Source: Pyrococcus yayanosii CH1 (GTDB lineage Archaea; Methanobacteriota_B; Thermococci; Thermococcales; Thermococcaceae). From it: DNA of 64,000 bases. The position numbers and the translations under genes are program-made. The stretch is from NCBI RefSeq assembly GCF_000215995.1, contig NC_015680.1, positions 682,001-746,000 on the forward strand. The letters are read 5' to 3'. The notes under the pieces were generated by a model. That model was not told where the DNA came from. It ran no database searches and worked only from the letters and a program-made list of their open reading frames with translations. Below, piece by piece: positions 27,596 to 37,081 of the stretch. Each line of letters begins with the position of its first letter. Positions within the stretch are counted from its first letter, which is position 1.

Positions 27596-28331
27596 ATGCA
27601 CGAACTTTATACTATTTTATCGGAGTACTACGCGGAGAAGGGCCGAGCGCGTTAAGGACGAGATAAACTTCGTGGAGGGACTCTTTAGAGAGGATGCGGA
27701 AAGGGAAGTACGGCGAATCCTAGACCTTGCCTGTGGAACCGGAATTCCAACGCTCGAACTCGCGAGGAGGGGATACCATGTTACAGGCCTCGACCTCCAC
27801 GAAGAGATGCTGACCGTCGCGAGAAGAAAGGCCGAAAGGGAAGAGCTTAGCGTCGAGTTCATTCAGGGAAACGCGCTTGAGATAGATTTTGAGGAAGAGT
27901 TCGACGCGATAACGATGTTTTTCTCTTCAATCATGTATTTCGATGATTCTACAATTCAGGTATTATTTAATTCTGTAAAATGGGCTCTCAGGCCGGGCGG
28001 GATTTTCATCGCCGACTTCCCGTGCTGGTACTACGGCGGAAGGGACGGCCCGATAGTATGGGACGAGCGGAAGGGCGATGAGCGGTTAATCCTAACCGAC
28101 TGGCGAGTTGTTGAACCCGCCTTCCAGAAACTCCACTTCAAGAGGCTCGTGCAGATAGTGAAGCCCGACGGGAGCGTTAGGGCCTTCATGGTGGACGATG
28201 AGCTCAACATCTACACCCCAAGGGAGATTAGGCTTTTGGCCGAGAAGCACTTCAGGAAGGTCAAAATCTACGGAAACCTGCGCGAGCTGAGGCCCAACGA
28301 CAGAAGGTACTGGCTGGTGGCAGTGAAGTAG
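27596..28331 (+). pseudogene. Class I SAM-dependent methyltransferase with an N-terminal frameshift
   Basis: The main frame has the SAM site ILDLACGTGIPTLELARRG, LDLHEEML, FDAITMFFSSIMYF and LRPGGIFIADFPCWYYGG, a small-molecule type methyltransferase like Pyrococcus PH1305. That frame has no proper start. The natural start is ATG 27596, after GGTGGTAGC, giving MHELYTILSEYY before a stop at 27653-27655. The two frames meet near 27632-27640, where the family I recall has about four more residues (DTIY-like) before RRR. This fits a deletion of about 11 bp that shifts the frame. It may be a true lesion or a sequencing error. Confidence 0.75.
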
Positions 28332-28384
28332 CCCAAAATTTTTAAACCCCCATCACTTCTGTGCAGGGATGATGCCTATCGTTC

Positions 28385-29541
28385 ATGGAAGGAGGAAAGC
28401 GCGGTCTGGAATGGCGCTACACAGCGGCGGCACTGCTGAGTTCGCTGGGCTCGGCGGTACTGGGCCCTTACCTGAGCCTGTGGCTTAAAACGGTGGGCCT
28501 CAGTTTTTCGGAGATTGGCCTGGTTCAGGGCGTTTCTGAGATCGTCCAGCTCCTAACGGACTTTCCAACGGGCGGTTTTGCGGATAGGTACGGCAGGGTG
28601 AAAACGTACGCAGCGGGGAGTGCTCTCTTCGGCACCGGACTCCTGATGATAGCGCTCTCCAGCGGCCTTCCTATGATTCTCCTGGGTTCGGCAATGACTG
28701 GATTTGGGGCGGCGCTGGTCAGCGGGACGATGATACCTTGGCTGTACGATTCCCTTGGCGACGGCAACAGGGTCAAAGACGTCCTCAGCAGGGTCAAGGC
28801 GCTCTCAGGGCCGGTTCGATTTGCTGGTGGTCTTTCCGCGGGTTATCTGGCATCACTCGCACCGAATCTGCCCGTGTTAGCCGCGGGACTGCTCTCGATC
28901 GCATCGGCCCTCACGGCGTACCTCCTGCTGCCGGACAACTACGGGACGCGGAAAAAGAGCTACGTTGAGGTGCTCAAGGAGGGTCTGCACGAGCTCAGGC
29001 ACAACCGGGCAGTTCACTTCCTTCTGGCTGCTTCATTCCTCCTCAGCTTCTCCGCCAGGGCGTTTTTCACTTTCTGGATGATACTGCTTTCGGGCAGGGA
29101 ACTTCCAGAGACGTACATGGGTCTGCTCTTTGCACTGATGGTGCTGTCCACCTCCGGGGGAGCGCTGATTGCAAAGAAAATCAGTCCCACACCAAGGACA
29201 CTCGCCGCATTAACGGCACTGTGGGGACTTGAGATACTCCTCCTCGGCCTTGTGGAGGGCCTTGCACCCAGTATTCTGCTGCTTTTTGTCATTGAAATCA
29301 CGCTGGGAGCCAGATTTCCGGTGATGGCCGTTGTCAGGAACAGATTCATCCCATCCGAAGCCCGTTCGACCGTTAACTCCGCGATGAGCACGATGGCGAG
29401 TGGCTTCATGGCCGCCGCAAACATCTTCGTTGGAGCACTGGCCTCTTCCTTTGGCCTGGAAACAGCGTATGAAACAGCCGGATCCTTGCACTAGCATCTG
29501 CCATTCCACTGCTGTTGCTCTCGGAATTCGACCAAGAATGA
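28385..29541 (+). pseudogene. MFS transporter with a C-terminal frameshift
   Basis: Major facilitator with roughly 11-12 hydrophobic segments. Family signs are LKTVGLSFSEIGLVQGV, the motif A-like loop FPTGGFADRYGRVKTY (about 58-73) and a second-half equivalent IPSEARSTVNSAMS. The frame as it stands ends GSLH and a stop at 29492-29494, in the last helix. Shifting one base near 29478-29486 continues the helix as ILALASAIPLLLLSEFDQE and stops at 29541, a natural end. The start at 28385 has only a weak upstream signal. The substrate is unknown; small hydrophobic drugs or sugars are both possible. Confidence 0.75.
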
Positions 29542-29752
29542 AGGTTCTTTCATTTTTTAACCCCAAACTTTTTAAACCTCGAGCTCATCTCCATACCTTG
29601 GTGGTGCCTATCGTCCACCGTAACGCCGATTTCGACGTCTGAGAATTTCCACGCTTCTTGGTTAGCCCTTACTCCGGCACCGCCATTGCCAAGATTTTTA
29701 AAAGCTCTTTCTGAGGATAACCTATCATTAAAAAACCGAAAGGGTGATCCCC

Positions 29753-32407
29753 ATGCTCCCGAAGAACTACGACCCCAACGAGATTGAACCGAAATGGCAG
29801 AAGTTCTGGCTCGAGGAAAAGATATACAAGTATGATCTGGATGAGAGCAAGCCCAGCTACGCCATCGACACCCCGCCCCCGTTCACGAGCGGAACACTGC
29901 ATTTGGGCCACGTCCTTAGCCACACGTGGATTGATATAGTGGCGAGATACAAGAGGATGAGGGGCTACAACGTGTTGTTTCCCCAAGGCTTTGACAACCA
30001 CGGCCTTCCAACGGAACTCAAGGTCGAGAAGGAGTTTAAAATCAGCAAGGACGAGCCGGAGAAGTTCCTCCAGAAGTGTATCGAGTGGACCTGGCAGGCC
30101 ATCGAGGCTATGCGCAACCAGTTCATTCGCATAGGATATTCGGCTGACTGGGATTTGGAGTACCACACGATGGACGATGATTACAAGGCCCTCGTCCAGA
30201 AGACACTTCTTGAGTTCTACAAAAAAGGCCTACTCTACCAAGCGGAGCACCCTGTCTACTGGTGCCCGAGATGTAGAACAAGTCTCGCAAAGGCCGAGGT
30301 AGGTTACGTTGAGGAAGAAGGCTACCTCTACTACATAAAGCTTCCCCTAGCCGATGGTTCCGGCTACATACCCATAGCCACGACGAGGCCAGAGCTCATG
30401 CCCGCCTGTGTTGCCGTGTTCGTGCATCCAGAAGATGAGCGCTACAAGCACCTCGTGGGCAAAAAGGTGAGGCTTCCGATATACGACAGGGAAGTACCCA
30501 TCCTCGCGGATGAAGACGTTGATCCAAGCTTTGGAACAGGTGCAGTCTACAACTGTACCTACGGCGATGAGCAGGACATAGTCTGGCAGAAGCGCTACAA
30601 CCTGCCCGTCATAATAGTCATCAACGAGGACGGCACCTTCAATGAGAAGGCTGGGCCGTACAAGGGCATGAAGGTCGAGGAGGCAAGGAAGGCAATCGCC
30701 AAGGATCTCGAGAAGATGGGCCTCCTCTACAAGAAGGAGAAGATTAAACACAGGGTTTTGAGACACACGGAGAGGAGCTCCTGTATGGCTCCCATCGAGT
30801 TGCTCCCCAAAAAGCAGTGGTTCATTAAGGTAAAGGACTTTACGGATGAAATCGTCAAGGTCGCAAAGGAAATTAACTGGTATCCAAGCGACATGTTCCT
30901 CCGCCTCAAGGACTGGGCCGAGAGCATGGACTGGGACTGGGTCATAAGTCGCCAGAGGGTCTTTGGAACGCCCATCCCGTTCTGGGTCTGCAAGAACGGC
31001 CACATAATCCCAGCAAAAGAAGAGGACCTGCCGGTTGACCCGCGCTTTGAGGAGCCTCCCGTTGAGAAGTGTCCCGTTTGTGGAGCAGAACTCGAGCCTG
31101 TAACTGACGTCCTTGACTGCTGGGTCGATTCGAGCATAACACCGCTCGTCATAACAAAGTGGAGTAAAGACGAGAGGTGGTTCAAGCACAACTTCCCAAC
31201 AGCCCTCAGGCCACAAGGAACCGACATCATAAGGACCTGGGCCTTCTACACGATATTCCGCACTTACATCCTCACCGGCGAGAAGCCCTGGAATGACATC
31301 CTCATCAACGGAATGGTCGCCGGCCCAGACGGCAGAAAGATGAGCAAGAGCTACGGCAACGTGGTTGCGCCGGACGAGGTCATACCAAAGTACGGCGCCG
31401 ACGCCTTGAGGCTCTGGACAGCCCTTGCACCACCCGGCGAAGACCACCCCTTCAAATGGGAAACCGTGGATTATAATTACCGCTTCCTCCAGAAGCTCTG
31501 GAACATCTACCGCTTCGCCGAGCCTCACCTGATGGACTTTGACTACGAGAAGTACAAGGACATCGAGCTCGAACCCCTCGACCGGTGGATACTCTCAAGA
31601 CTCCACAGGCTCATCAAATTCGCTACCGAGGAGATGGAGCGCTACCGCTTCAACCTCCTTACCAGAGAGCTCATAACCTTCATCTGGCATGAAGTGGCGG
31701 ATGACTACATCGAGATGATAAAGCACAGGCTCTACGGCGATGACGGAGAGAGCAAGCTCAAAGCTAAGGTCGCCCTCTACGAGTTGCTCTACAACACAAT
31801 GCTCCTCCTCGCACCGTTCGTGCCACACATCACGGAGGAGCTCTACCACGCCATATTCAAGAAGCGCGTTGGGGCCAAGAGCGTGCACCTCCTTAGCTGG
31901 CCCACCCACGATGAGGGCAGGATAGATGGGGAAGCTGAGAAGCTCGGTGAACTTGCGAGGGAGATAGTCGGTGCCATGAGGCGCTACAAGAACTCCCATG
32001 GCTTAGCACTCAACGCAAAGCTGAAGCACGTGGCCATATACGCCACCGACAGCTACGAGATGCTTAAAGCCATAGAGAAGGACATAGCCGGTACAATGAA
32101 CATTGAGAAGCTGGAGATAATCAGGGGTGAGCCAGAGCTTGAAGAGAGAGTCATCGAGATAAAGCCTAACTTCAGGACCGTTGGGCCGAAGTACGGCAAG
32201 CTCGTGCCGAAGATAATCGGCTACCTAAAGGAGCACGCCGACGAGGTTGCAAAGGCTCTCAAGGAGAGAGGCAAGATCGAGTTTGAGATAGACAACCAGA
32301 GGGTCGAACTTGGCAAGGACGACGTCGTGCTCAGGAAGGCAGTCTTCAGCGAGGGTAAAGAGGTAGAAACGGCCGTCGTAGGGGATGCCGTCATTCTCTT
32401 CTTCTGA
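29753..32407 (+). CDS. valS: Valyl-tRNA synthetase
   Basis: 884 residues, class Ia synthetase that charges tRNA-Val. Motifs are PPPFTSGTLHLGHVLSHTW with HLGH as the HIGH motif (about 49-52), the CP1 editing domain beginning near residue 175 with IATTRPELMPACVAVFVHP, zinc-type CPVCGAE and DVLDCWVDSS, and KMSKS in GRKMSKSYGN (about 525-533). An anticodon-binding domain follows. The start is ATG 29753 after GGTGATCC; GTG 29744 is the ribosome binding site itself. A tRNA-Val(UAC) gene lies elsewhere in this window, unlinked. Confidence 0.96.
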   Translation: MLPKNYDPNEIEPKWQKFWLEEKIYKYDLDESKPSYAIDTPPPFTSGTLHLGHVLSHTWIDIVARYKRMRGYNVLFPQGFDNHGLPTELKVEKEFKISKDEPEKFLQKCIEWTWQAIEAMRNQFIRIGYSADWDLEYHTMDDDYKALVQKTLLEFYKKGLLYQAEHPVYWCPRCRTSLAKAEVGYVEEEGYLYYIKLPLADGSGYIPIATTRPELMPACVAVFVHPEDERYKHLVGKKVRLPIYDREVPILADEDVDPSFGTGAVYNCTYGDEQDIVWQKRYNLPVIIVINEDGTFNEKAGPYKGMKVEEARKAIAKDLEKMGLLYKKEKIKHRVLRHTERSSCMAPIELLPKKQWFIKVKDFTDEIVKVAKEINWYPSDMFLRLKDWAESMDWDWVISRQRVFGTPIPFWVCKNGHIIPAKEEDLPVDPRFEEPPVEKCPVCGAELEPVTDVLDCWVDSSITPLVITKWSKDERWFKHNFPTALRPQGTDIIRTWAFYTIFRTYILTGEKPWNDILINGMVAGPDGRKMSKSYGNVVAPDEVIPKYGADALRLWTALAPPGEDHPFKWETVDYNYRFLQKLWNIYRFAEPHLMDFDYEKYKDIELEPLDRWILSRLHRLIKFATEEMERYRFNLLTRELITFIWHEVADDYIEMIKHRLYGDDGESKLKAKVALYELLYNTMLLLAPFVPHITEELYHAIFKKRVGAKSVHLLSWPTHDEGRIDGEAEKLGELAREIVGAMRRYKNSHGLALNAKLKHVAIYATDSYEMLKAIEKDIAGTMNIEKLEIIRGEPELEERVIEIKPNFRTVGPKYGKLVPKIIGYLKEHADEVAKALKERGKIEFEIDNQRVELGKDDVVLRKAVFSEGKEVETAVVGDAVILFF

Positions 32408-32576
32408 AGGTTCTCTTCATTTTTTCCACTATCAACCTTTCTCAAAATTCTGCCACGCTGGTCGATTGAAGTGATATTTAAGACATCGCTATGTCCCTCC
32501 TTCAAGTTTTGTCTTGAACAAGATATCCGAAAAGATTTTTCGAATAAACACACTAAAGTCTTATGGGGGATGACAT

Positions 32577-33161
32577 ATGGGCAGGGCATTAGAGCTTTTT
32601 ATGGAAAGGGTAAGCGTGGAGGAAGAAGTTAGGAAAACGTTACGTGAAGTTTTGAATAGGCCCATAAAAGAAATCCTAAGCTACGTTATAATGAGCGAGA
32701 AGGACGCAACGTCGATGTACAACTACCTCTATCAAAAGATCCCTATGGACTACGCCAAAGAGACCTTCAAAAAGTTCGTTGAGATGGAGGCGTCTCATGA
32801 TAGGAAGGTTATGAGCATATTCAACTCACTCTTCCCGGGAGAAGAGCCTCCAAAGGTTCCCTTCAAGAGCTGGACGGAAATATTTGCTGAGAAGGACTTT
32901 CGGCTAAATACCGTGAAGGATTACCTAGACATATTGAAGATAGCCATGGACTCCGAGATTCTTGCGGAGAAGGTTTATCAGTTCCTTGAAGAACGCCTCG
33001 AGGATCCAGCCCATAAGAGAATCATGCTTGAACTTGCCCAAGATGAAAGAGAACACTACGAATTCATAAAGAAAGAATATGAACTATGCTCAAAAATTGA
33101 AGCTGAAATGAGCCTAAAAGAGCTCGTGAAGGAGCTGATGAGGGACAAAAAATCTCAATGA
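32577..33161 (+). CDS. Ferritin-like/rubrerythrin-family diiron protein
   Basis: 194 residues, mostly helical. The ExxH-type diiron ligand pattern of the ferritin-like superfamily is present: SEKDATSMYNYLY (first Glu), FVEMEASHDRKVM (E-x-x-H), DSEILAEKVYQFL and LAQDEREHYEFIKKEY (E-x-x-H). There is no rubredoxin-type Cys pair, so it is not a full rubrerythrin. A role in iron or peroxide handling is likely. A strong GGGGGATGA precedes ATG 32577. Its end overlaps the convergent minus-strand gene by 7 bp. Confidence 0.8.
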   Translation: MGRALELFMERVSVEEEVRKTLREVLNRPIKEILSYVIMSEKDATSMYNYLYQKIPMDYAKETFKKFVEMEASHDRKVMSIFNSLFPGEEPPKVPFKSWTEIFAEKDFRLNTVKDYLDILKIAMDSEILAEKVYQFLEERLEDPAHKRIMLELAQDEREHYEFIKKEYELCSKIEAEMSLKELVKELMRDKKSQ

Positions 33162-33937
33162 CCTTTACTCTTTTTGGTAAAGGTTAGGCTGTGAGAGGAA
33201 CCTTCTCCTGTGGACTTGACTTTGAACTCGTAGCTCATAGGTTCAAACTCAGGAGTAAGGGCTTTGAGAATTGTCATCTTCTCCACAAGCTCTCCATCCC
33301 GCGATAGGTTGGAGGTAAACGCTATCAGTGTATCTGAAATGCTCGAAACCCACGCTACGAACCTCTTCGAAACGACATCTGTGTTCAGGAGGAATATCGT
33401 TATTATATTCTTGCGATTGTACATCTTTGCCAGATATGCAACCTCAGCGTTAAGGAGCTTTATGGTGACATGCTCTCCAAACATTGTAACCACGCCGTCG
33501 AGAGTGTAAACGAGCTTCACTATCCTCCTATTGCCCGCCGTGGGATATACCTCAGTCTCGTAAACATGCTCAATCTTTGGTGTGAGAGTCTCTTCGGTTG
33601 GATTCTCCACCTGTATCACGTAGTCGGCGAATGGAGGTATCGAGTATTTTGACCCGAATATATCGATAATCTTAACATTATTGTTGGTGGCCAATCTCTG
33701 GAGGTTAAGGCCAACGAAGGACGCTCGTGAGAGAACTTTGATTGCCGGTAGCGAGTAGTTGTGAATAACTCCAAAGGAATCCCTATTGACGAGGTTCTTA
33801 AACATCTCGAAACCGAGGGCCCATCCTAGGGAGAAAGCGTCGTAAAGGATGGATATAATGGAACATCTCTCTAGTCCTCCCCCAAGGGCTTTATCTAGAA
33901 CTTCAATGTCAAGGGGTAAGGTCGCAAAAAAGTCCAC
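33155..33937 (-). CDS. Degenerate RecA/KaiC-like protein near a chemoreceptor, function unknown
   Basis: 260 residues. The start LDIEVLDKALGGGLERCSIISILYD has the look of a KaiC/GvpD-type nucleotide-binding loop but lacks the GKT/GKS of Walker A, so it is unlikely to hydrolyse ATP. NVKIIDIFGSKY and later alternating strands and helices fit the same fold. It lies 11 bases after the end of the interrupted chemoreceptor gene and is probably co-transcribed with it. A second protein of similar type is at the other end of the locus. An accessory role in receptor signalling is inference. Confidence 0.55.
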   Translation of the reverse strand: MDFFATLPLDIEVLDKALGGGLERCSIISILYDAFSLGWALGFEMFKNLVNRDSFGVIHNYSLPAIKVLSRASFVGLNLQRLATNNNVKIIDIFGSKYSIPPFADYVIQVENPTEETLTPKIEHVYETEVYPTAGNRRIVKLVYTLDGVVTMFGEHVTIKLLNAEVAYLAKMYNRKNIITIFLLNTDVVSKRFVAWVSSISDTLIAFTSNLSRDGELVEKMTILKALTPEFEPMSYEFKVKSTGEGSSHSLTFTKKSKGH

Positions 33938-33948
33938 ACTTCCTCACC

Positions 33949-34326
33949 TCACGACGTTTCCACCTTTATGAACTCAACGGATTGTCTGAGGTTCCTAACT
34001 ATATTCCTAAGCTCGGCTATATTCCTCTTGACCTCCTCAAGGGCTGAGGCCTGTTCCTCTGCACTTGCACTGACTTCCTCCGCGCTGGCCGTCATTTCCT
34101 CCGCGGAGGCGGCAAGGTTCTCAAGGGCCTTTTTAGACTCCTCGACCTTCTCTTGGGTCATTAAGACTTCATCCTTAATTTCCTTAAGCTTCTCCTCCAC
34201 ATCGTCGAGTAGCTCTCCTATAGTCATAAGGTACCCAACGGTCTCCCTTAGGAAGTCAACGGAATCATCCACGACCCGAACCCCTTTCCTAGTTTCCTCG
34301 ACGGCTCTCTGCACCTTTTCTTGGAT
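33949..34326 (-). pseudogene. Methyl-accepting chemotaxis protein, 3' fragment
   Basis: This is the C-terminal coiled-coil arm of a chemoreceptor, cut off from its start by the IS element next to it. It reads IQEKVQRAVEETRKGVRV, then long heptad helices rich in Glu, Ala and Lys (AASAEEMTASAEEVSASAEEQ, seen in part as methylation-type segments), and ends VEFIKVETS. Joining it exactly to the other half at 35941 restores one frame of 505 codons, with no duplicated or lost codon. The longest internal ATG-started frame is 121 codons, so the fragment could be made alone, but it lacks the signalling tip. Confidence 0.88.
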
Positions 34327-34367
34327 CTGACCTCCTCCCCGCCCTGAAGGGCGAGGGTTCCAACGAG

Positions 34368-35666
34368 TTAACCCCTCGCCATTGACGGGGAGGTTTGAGG
34401 GGTCTCCATCAGGAACCCTTTCAAGGGTTCCCTGAACCCCTCGGGGACGGCCTTGCCCCCGTTACCCCTACCTGCCGTTAAACCCGGCAGGCTCGGGGTT
34501 ATCGTTCTAACAACTTTCTTCAAGATATTAAACGCTCCAACCAAGTCCGCATTCATAACAACGCCCTCTCTGTGGCACTTAAACAAACCTCTAACGAACC
34601 TACCATTAGGGTGGCGTTGGCCACAGAGAGGGCAAGTCTTTGAAGTGAAAGCCTCATCAACTATAACAACTTTAATACCATACTCTTCGGCAACCTCCTT
34701 GAGTCGTTTGATGACGTAATTGAAACGCCAAACGTGGGAAAGCAAGAAGTTTTGCTTTCTACCCTTGTCTGAATTTCTTGCAATTTCTTTTGGGTAACCA
34801 ACCACAATTCTGCTAACGCCTAATTGATAGAGTTTTTCAACTGTCTGCCTAACTGCAGTGTTAATGTAGTGTTTAGCTTGAAGTTTGGCTTTTTGATACA
34901 TTCTCTTAAGTTTTCTGCTCTTTTTAGCACTACTCTTGTTGAGCTTAGACTGATAATCAGCAATCTGCTTTTGCCAGTAAAAGGCGATACTTTTTAATGG
35001 TCTTCCATTAACCAGAAATGATTTGCCGTTCTCGACATAAACAGCCATTAGATTGTTCACGCCCAAGTCAATTCCCGCAGTTAAACTTCCTAAAGGTTGT
35101 CTCGGAACTCTAACCCATTCTTTCCAAAATTTCTCTTCCACCGTGTAGCTGATGTGGGCGTACCATTTTCGCTTCACATCGTCGTAAACAATTTCAAGTC
35201 TTCCCTGCTTGCCCTTCCAGTGAATTCTACCCTTGAATTGAATCCTCAGTCTACCAAATTTTCCGAGCCTCCTCAGCTCGATAACGTTCCCATCAATCCG
35301 GTACTGGTCATTCCTCAGTGGAATGATGAAGCGCTTCTCTTCTTTAATGAACTTTGGAGGTTTTGGCTTGAACCACTCTAGTAATTCTCCAGCTTTTTTC
35401 TTCTTGTTCAGGGAGAAGAAGCTTCTCCAAGCTTCAGCGTTCTTTCTTGCTAATTGCTGGACTGTTGAACCGCCAATCCAATCCTTAAAGTAGTAATAGG
35501 CTTCTTTTTCCGTCCCATTAAAGTCTATCTTGCCAAACTCTTTGAATTGCTTCAACCTCTCGTAGTTAATTTTGTTCCAGATTATGGCTGTAGCTTGAGC
35601 TAACTCGAAGAGGATTTTCTCTTGCTCTTTTGAGGGCTGTAGTTTTACCGTTACTGAACGCTTCAT
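34368..35666 (-). CDS. tnpB: TnpB, RuvC-type RNA-guided nuclease of the IS605 element
   Basis: 432 residues. The RuvC triad is complete: GIDLGVNNL (Asp200), VIVDEAFTSKTC (Glu338) and MNADLVGAFNIL (Asp374). The zinc-ribbon segment begins CPLCGQRHPNG and has a FKCHREG second half with only one clear Cys, as in other Thermococcales copies. TnpB proteins are ancestors of Cas12 and are guided by an RNA covering the right end of the element. Here that RNA would end at 34327 and use mcp sequence as guide. The ATG overlaps the stop of the upstream small gene by 4 bp. Confidence 0.94.
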   Translation of the reverse strand: MKRSVTVKLQPSKEQEKILFELAQATAIIWNKINYERLKQFKEFGKIDFNGTEKEAYYYFKDWIGGSTVQQLARKNAEAWRSFFSLNKKKKAGELLEWFKPKPPKFIKEEKRFIIPLRNDQYRIDGNVIELRRLGKFGRLRIQFKGRIHWKGKQGRLEIVYDDVKRKWYAHISYTVEEKFWKEWVRVPRQPLGSLTAGIDLGVNNLMAVYVENGKSFLVNGRPLKSIAFYWQKQIADYQSKLNKSSAKKSRKLKRMYQKAKLQAKHYINTAVRQTVEKLYQLGVSRIVVGYPKEIARNSDKGRKQNFLLSHVWRFNYVIKRLKEVAEEYGIKVVIVDEAFTSKTCPLCGQRHPNGRFVRGLFKCHREGVVMNADLVGAFNILKKVVRTITPSLPGLTAGRGNGGKAVPEGFREPLKGFLMETPQTSPSMARG

Positions 35667-35818
35667 TTTTCTTCCCGCTCAACTTTTTCAATCCAGAGCT
35701 TCATAGCCTCAGTAACTGCAACTCCTAATGCCCCCCTAATCCGCCCATACTTCTTTGCCACGAGCTTTCTGAACCTCTCCTCAACCCCATCATCAACGGA
35801 AACAGTTATGACTCCCAT
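35663..35818 (-). CDS. Small ribbon-helix-helix-like protein within the IS element
   Basis: 51 residues: MGVITVSVDDGVEERFRKLV, a short strand and two helices, the size and pattern of CopG/ribbon-helix-helix DNA-binding proteins, ending EAMKLWIEKVEREEK. The start is ATG 35818, right after GGTGGGAGC. A TATA-like CTTAAATAC lies near 35848-35856 and would serve both genes. The ATGA overlap with tnpB implies coupled translation. It may repress the element's own promoter. The longer frame up to 35881 lacks a start signal. Confidence 0.7.
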   Translation of the reverse strand: MGVITVSVDDGVEERFRKLVAKKYGRIRGALGVAVTEAMKLWIEKVEREEK

Positions 35819-35940
35819 GCTCCCACCATTAAGTATTAATACATACAAGTATTTAAGCCTTTCTTTTGCTTTCCTGCTCAAGAGCCAAATTCTCGAACAC
35901 TGTACCCCGCCCTAAAGGGCGAGGCTTGAAAAGAAAAAAT

Positions 35941-37080
35941 GTCATTGACTATTCTCTTAATGTTGTCAGCTGCATTTTTACTCTCTTCGGCAAGGTTCCT
36001 AACCTCTTGGGCAACGACAGCAAAGCCCCTGCCAAGTTCTCCTGCCCTAGCCGCTTCTATAGCGGCGTTCAAGGCAAGAAGATTTGTCTGCTCAGCTATA
36101 TTTGCTATTGCGTTCGTTATCTCGTTGATTTTCTTACTCATTTCCGCAACTTCAAGGACAGCATCCATTATGACTTTCATAGCATCTTGTATTTCTCCCA
36201 CCTGGGATATGGCCCTCTCTCCCTTCTCCTTGCCCTCTCTCGCTATACCTATGACATTTTCAACCACATTGCTGAACTCTTCCATGGCCTCAACGGTCTT
36301 TTGGCTAACCTCTGCCGTCGTATTCATGCCCTCCATCACCATCGTTATGCTTTCCTGCTGCCTCTGAGCCTCAGTGCTGACTTGTTGAATAGCCTCTGCA
36401 ACTTGATTCACGGCCTCAGTGATCTCGGTTGCTATCCTCGTGAGCTCGTCGGCCCTCTTCTCCAGGGTTAGGGCAAGGTCCTTCACGGTCTTCATGAGAG
36501 ACCTGAGCTGTCCTATGGTTTTCCTCATCGCGTTCAGGATTGTCTCGAAGTCACCCCTTGCATGGAGAGTGAGCTCCTCCGCGATGTCTCCCTTTGCTAT
36601 CTTCTCCATCCTCTCAGTGATAACTTCCAGTGTCTGCAAAACGTCGGTGGATATCGTCTTAAAGGCCTCGAGAAGCTTTCCTATTTCATCTCTCTCGAAG
36701 TACTTTATCCTACTTATGAGGTTCTCCGCCTCCTTCAGTCTTCCTTCCGCTATCGTCTCGGCCACCCTTGTCATCTGGATGACTGGGCCAAGGGCCGATT
36801 TCATGAGCCAGTAAGCGACACCTCCGGACACAGCCGCCGTTATTGCCATGACGCCTATACTTATCCATAAGGTCCGCCTAAGCTTGGAAAGTGCACTGGC
36901 AAGATGCTCCTCGAGCGTCACGGTTCCGCTCGCGCTGGTCTCCGTTTTAACGGCCTGTATTGTCTTTTCAAGGTCAGAAGCCAGGTTGTGCGTAGCTATC
37001 TGCTGCACCAGTATTGCACTCAAGACAACGAGAATTAGGGGAATTGCAATTGCCAATGTCAGCTTCCTCTTAAATTCCAT
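35941..37080 (-). pseudogene. Methyl-accepting chemotaxis protein, 5' fragment
   Basis: Residues 1-380 of a chemoreceptor. A transmembrane helix is at about 8-27 ([19 protein letters not shown]), a short outer segment of about 45 residues follows, then a second helix at about 72-92 ([21 protein letters not shown]), a HAMP domain, and the cytoplasmic signalling rod. The conserved hairpin tip [21 protein letters not shown] is intact, followed by [19 protein letters not shown]. The frame runs 20 codons into the IS element and stops, so the return arm is lost. The short outer segment suggests sensing at the membrane or inside rather than a large external ligand domain. Confidence 0.9.
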
Positions 37081-37081
37081 A

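Larger units (their letters stand above)
34327..35940 (-). mobile_element. IS605-type (TnpB-only) insertion sequence, 1614 bp, inside the chemoreceptor gene
   Basis: The element splits the mcp gene precisely: removing 34327-35940 (or the equivalent 34325-35938, since AT is shared) rejoins the codons for N-D-I-Q-E-K. There is no target duplication beyond the ambiguous AT, as expected for the single-strand IS200/IS605 mechanism. Subterminal hairpins CCCCGCCCTGAAGGGCGAGG (34337-34356) and CCCCGCCCTAAAGGGCGAGG (35906-35925) lie near the two ends in the same orientation. Cargo is a ribbon-helix-helix-like gene and tnpB. There is no Y1 transposase TnpA, so movement would need one in trans. Confidence 0.9.

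Noticed and set aside
30347-31528. 393-codon minus-strand frame inside valS
   Set aside because: It is complementary to conserved synthetase motifs and has no ribosome binding site or recognisable domain.
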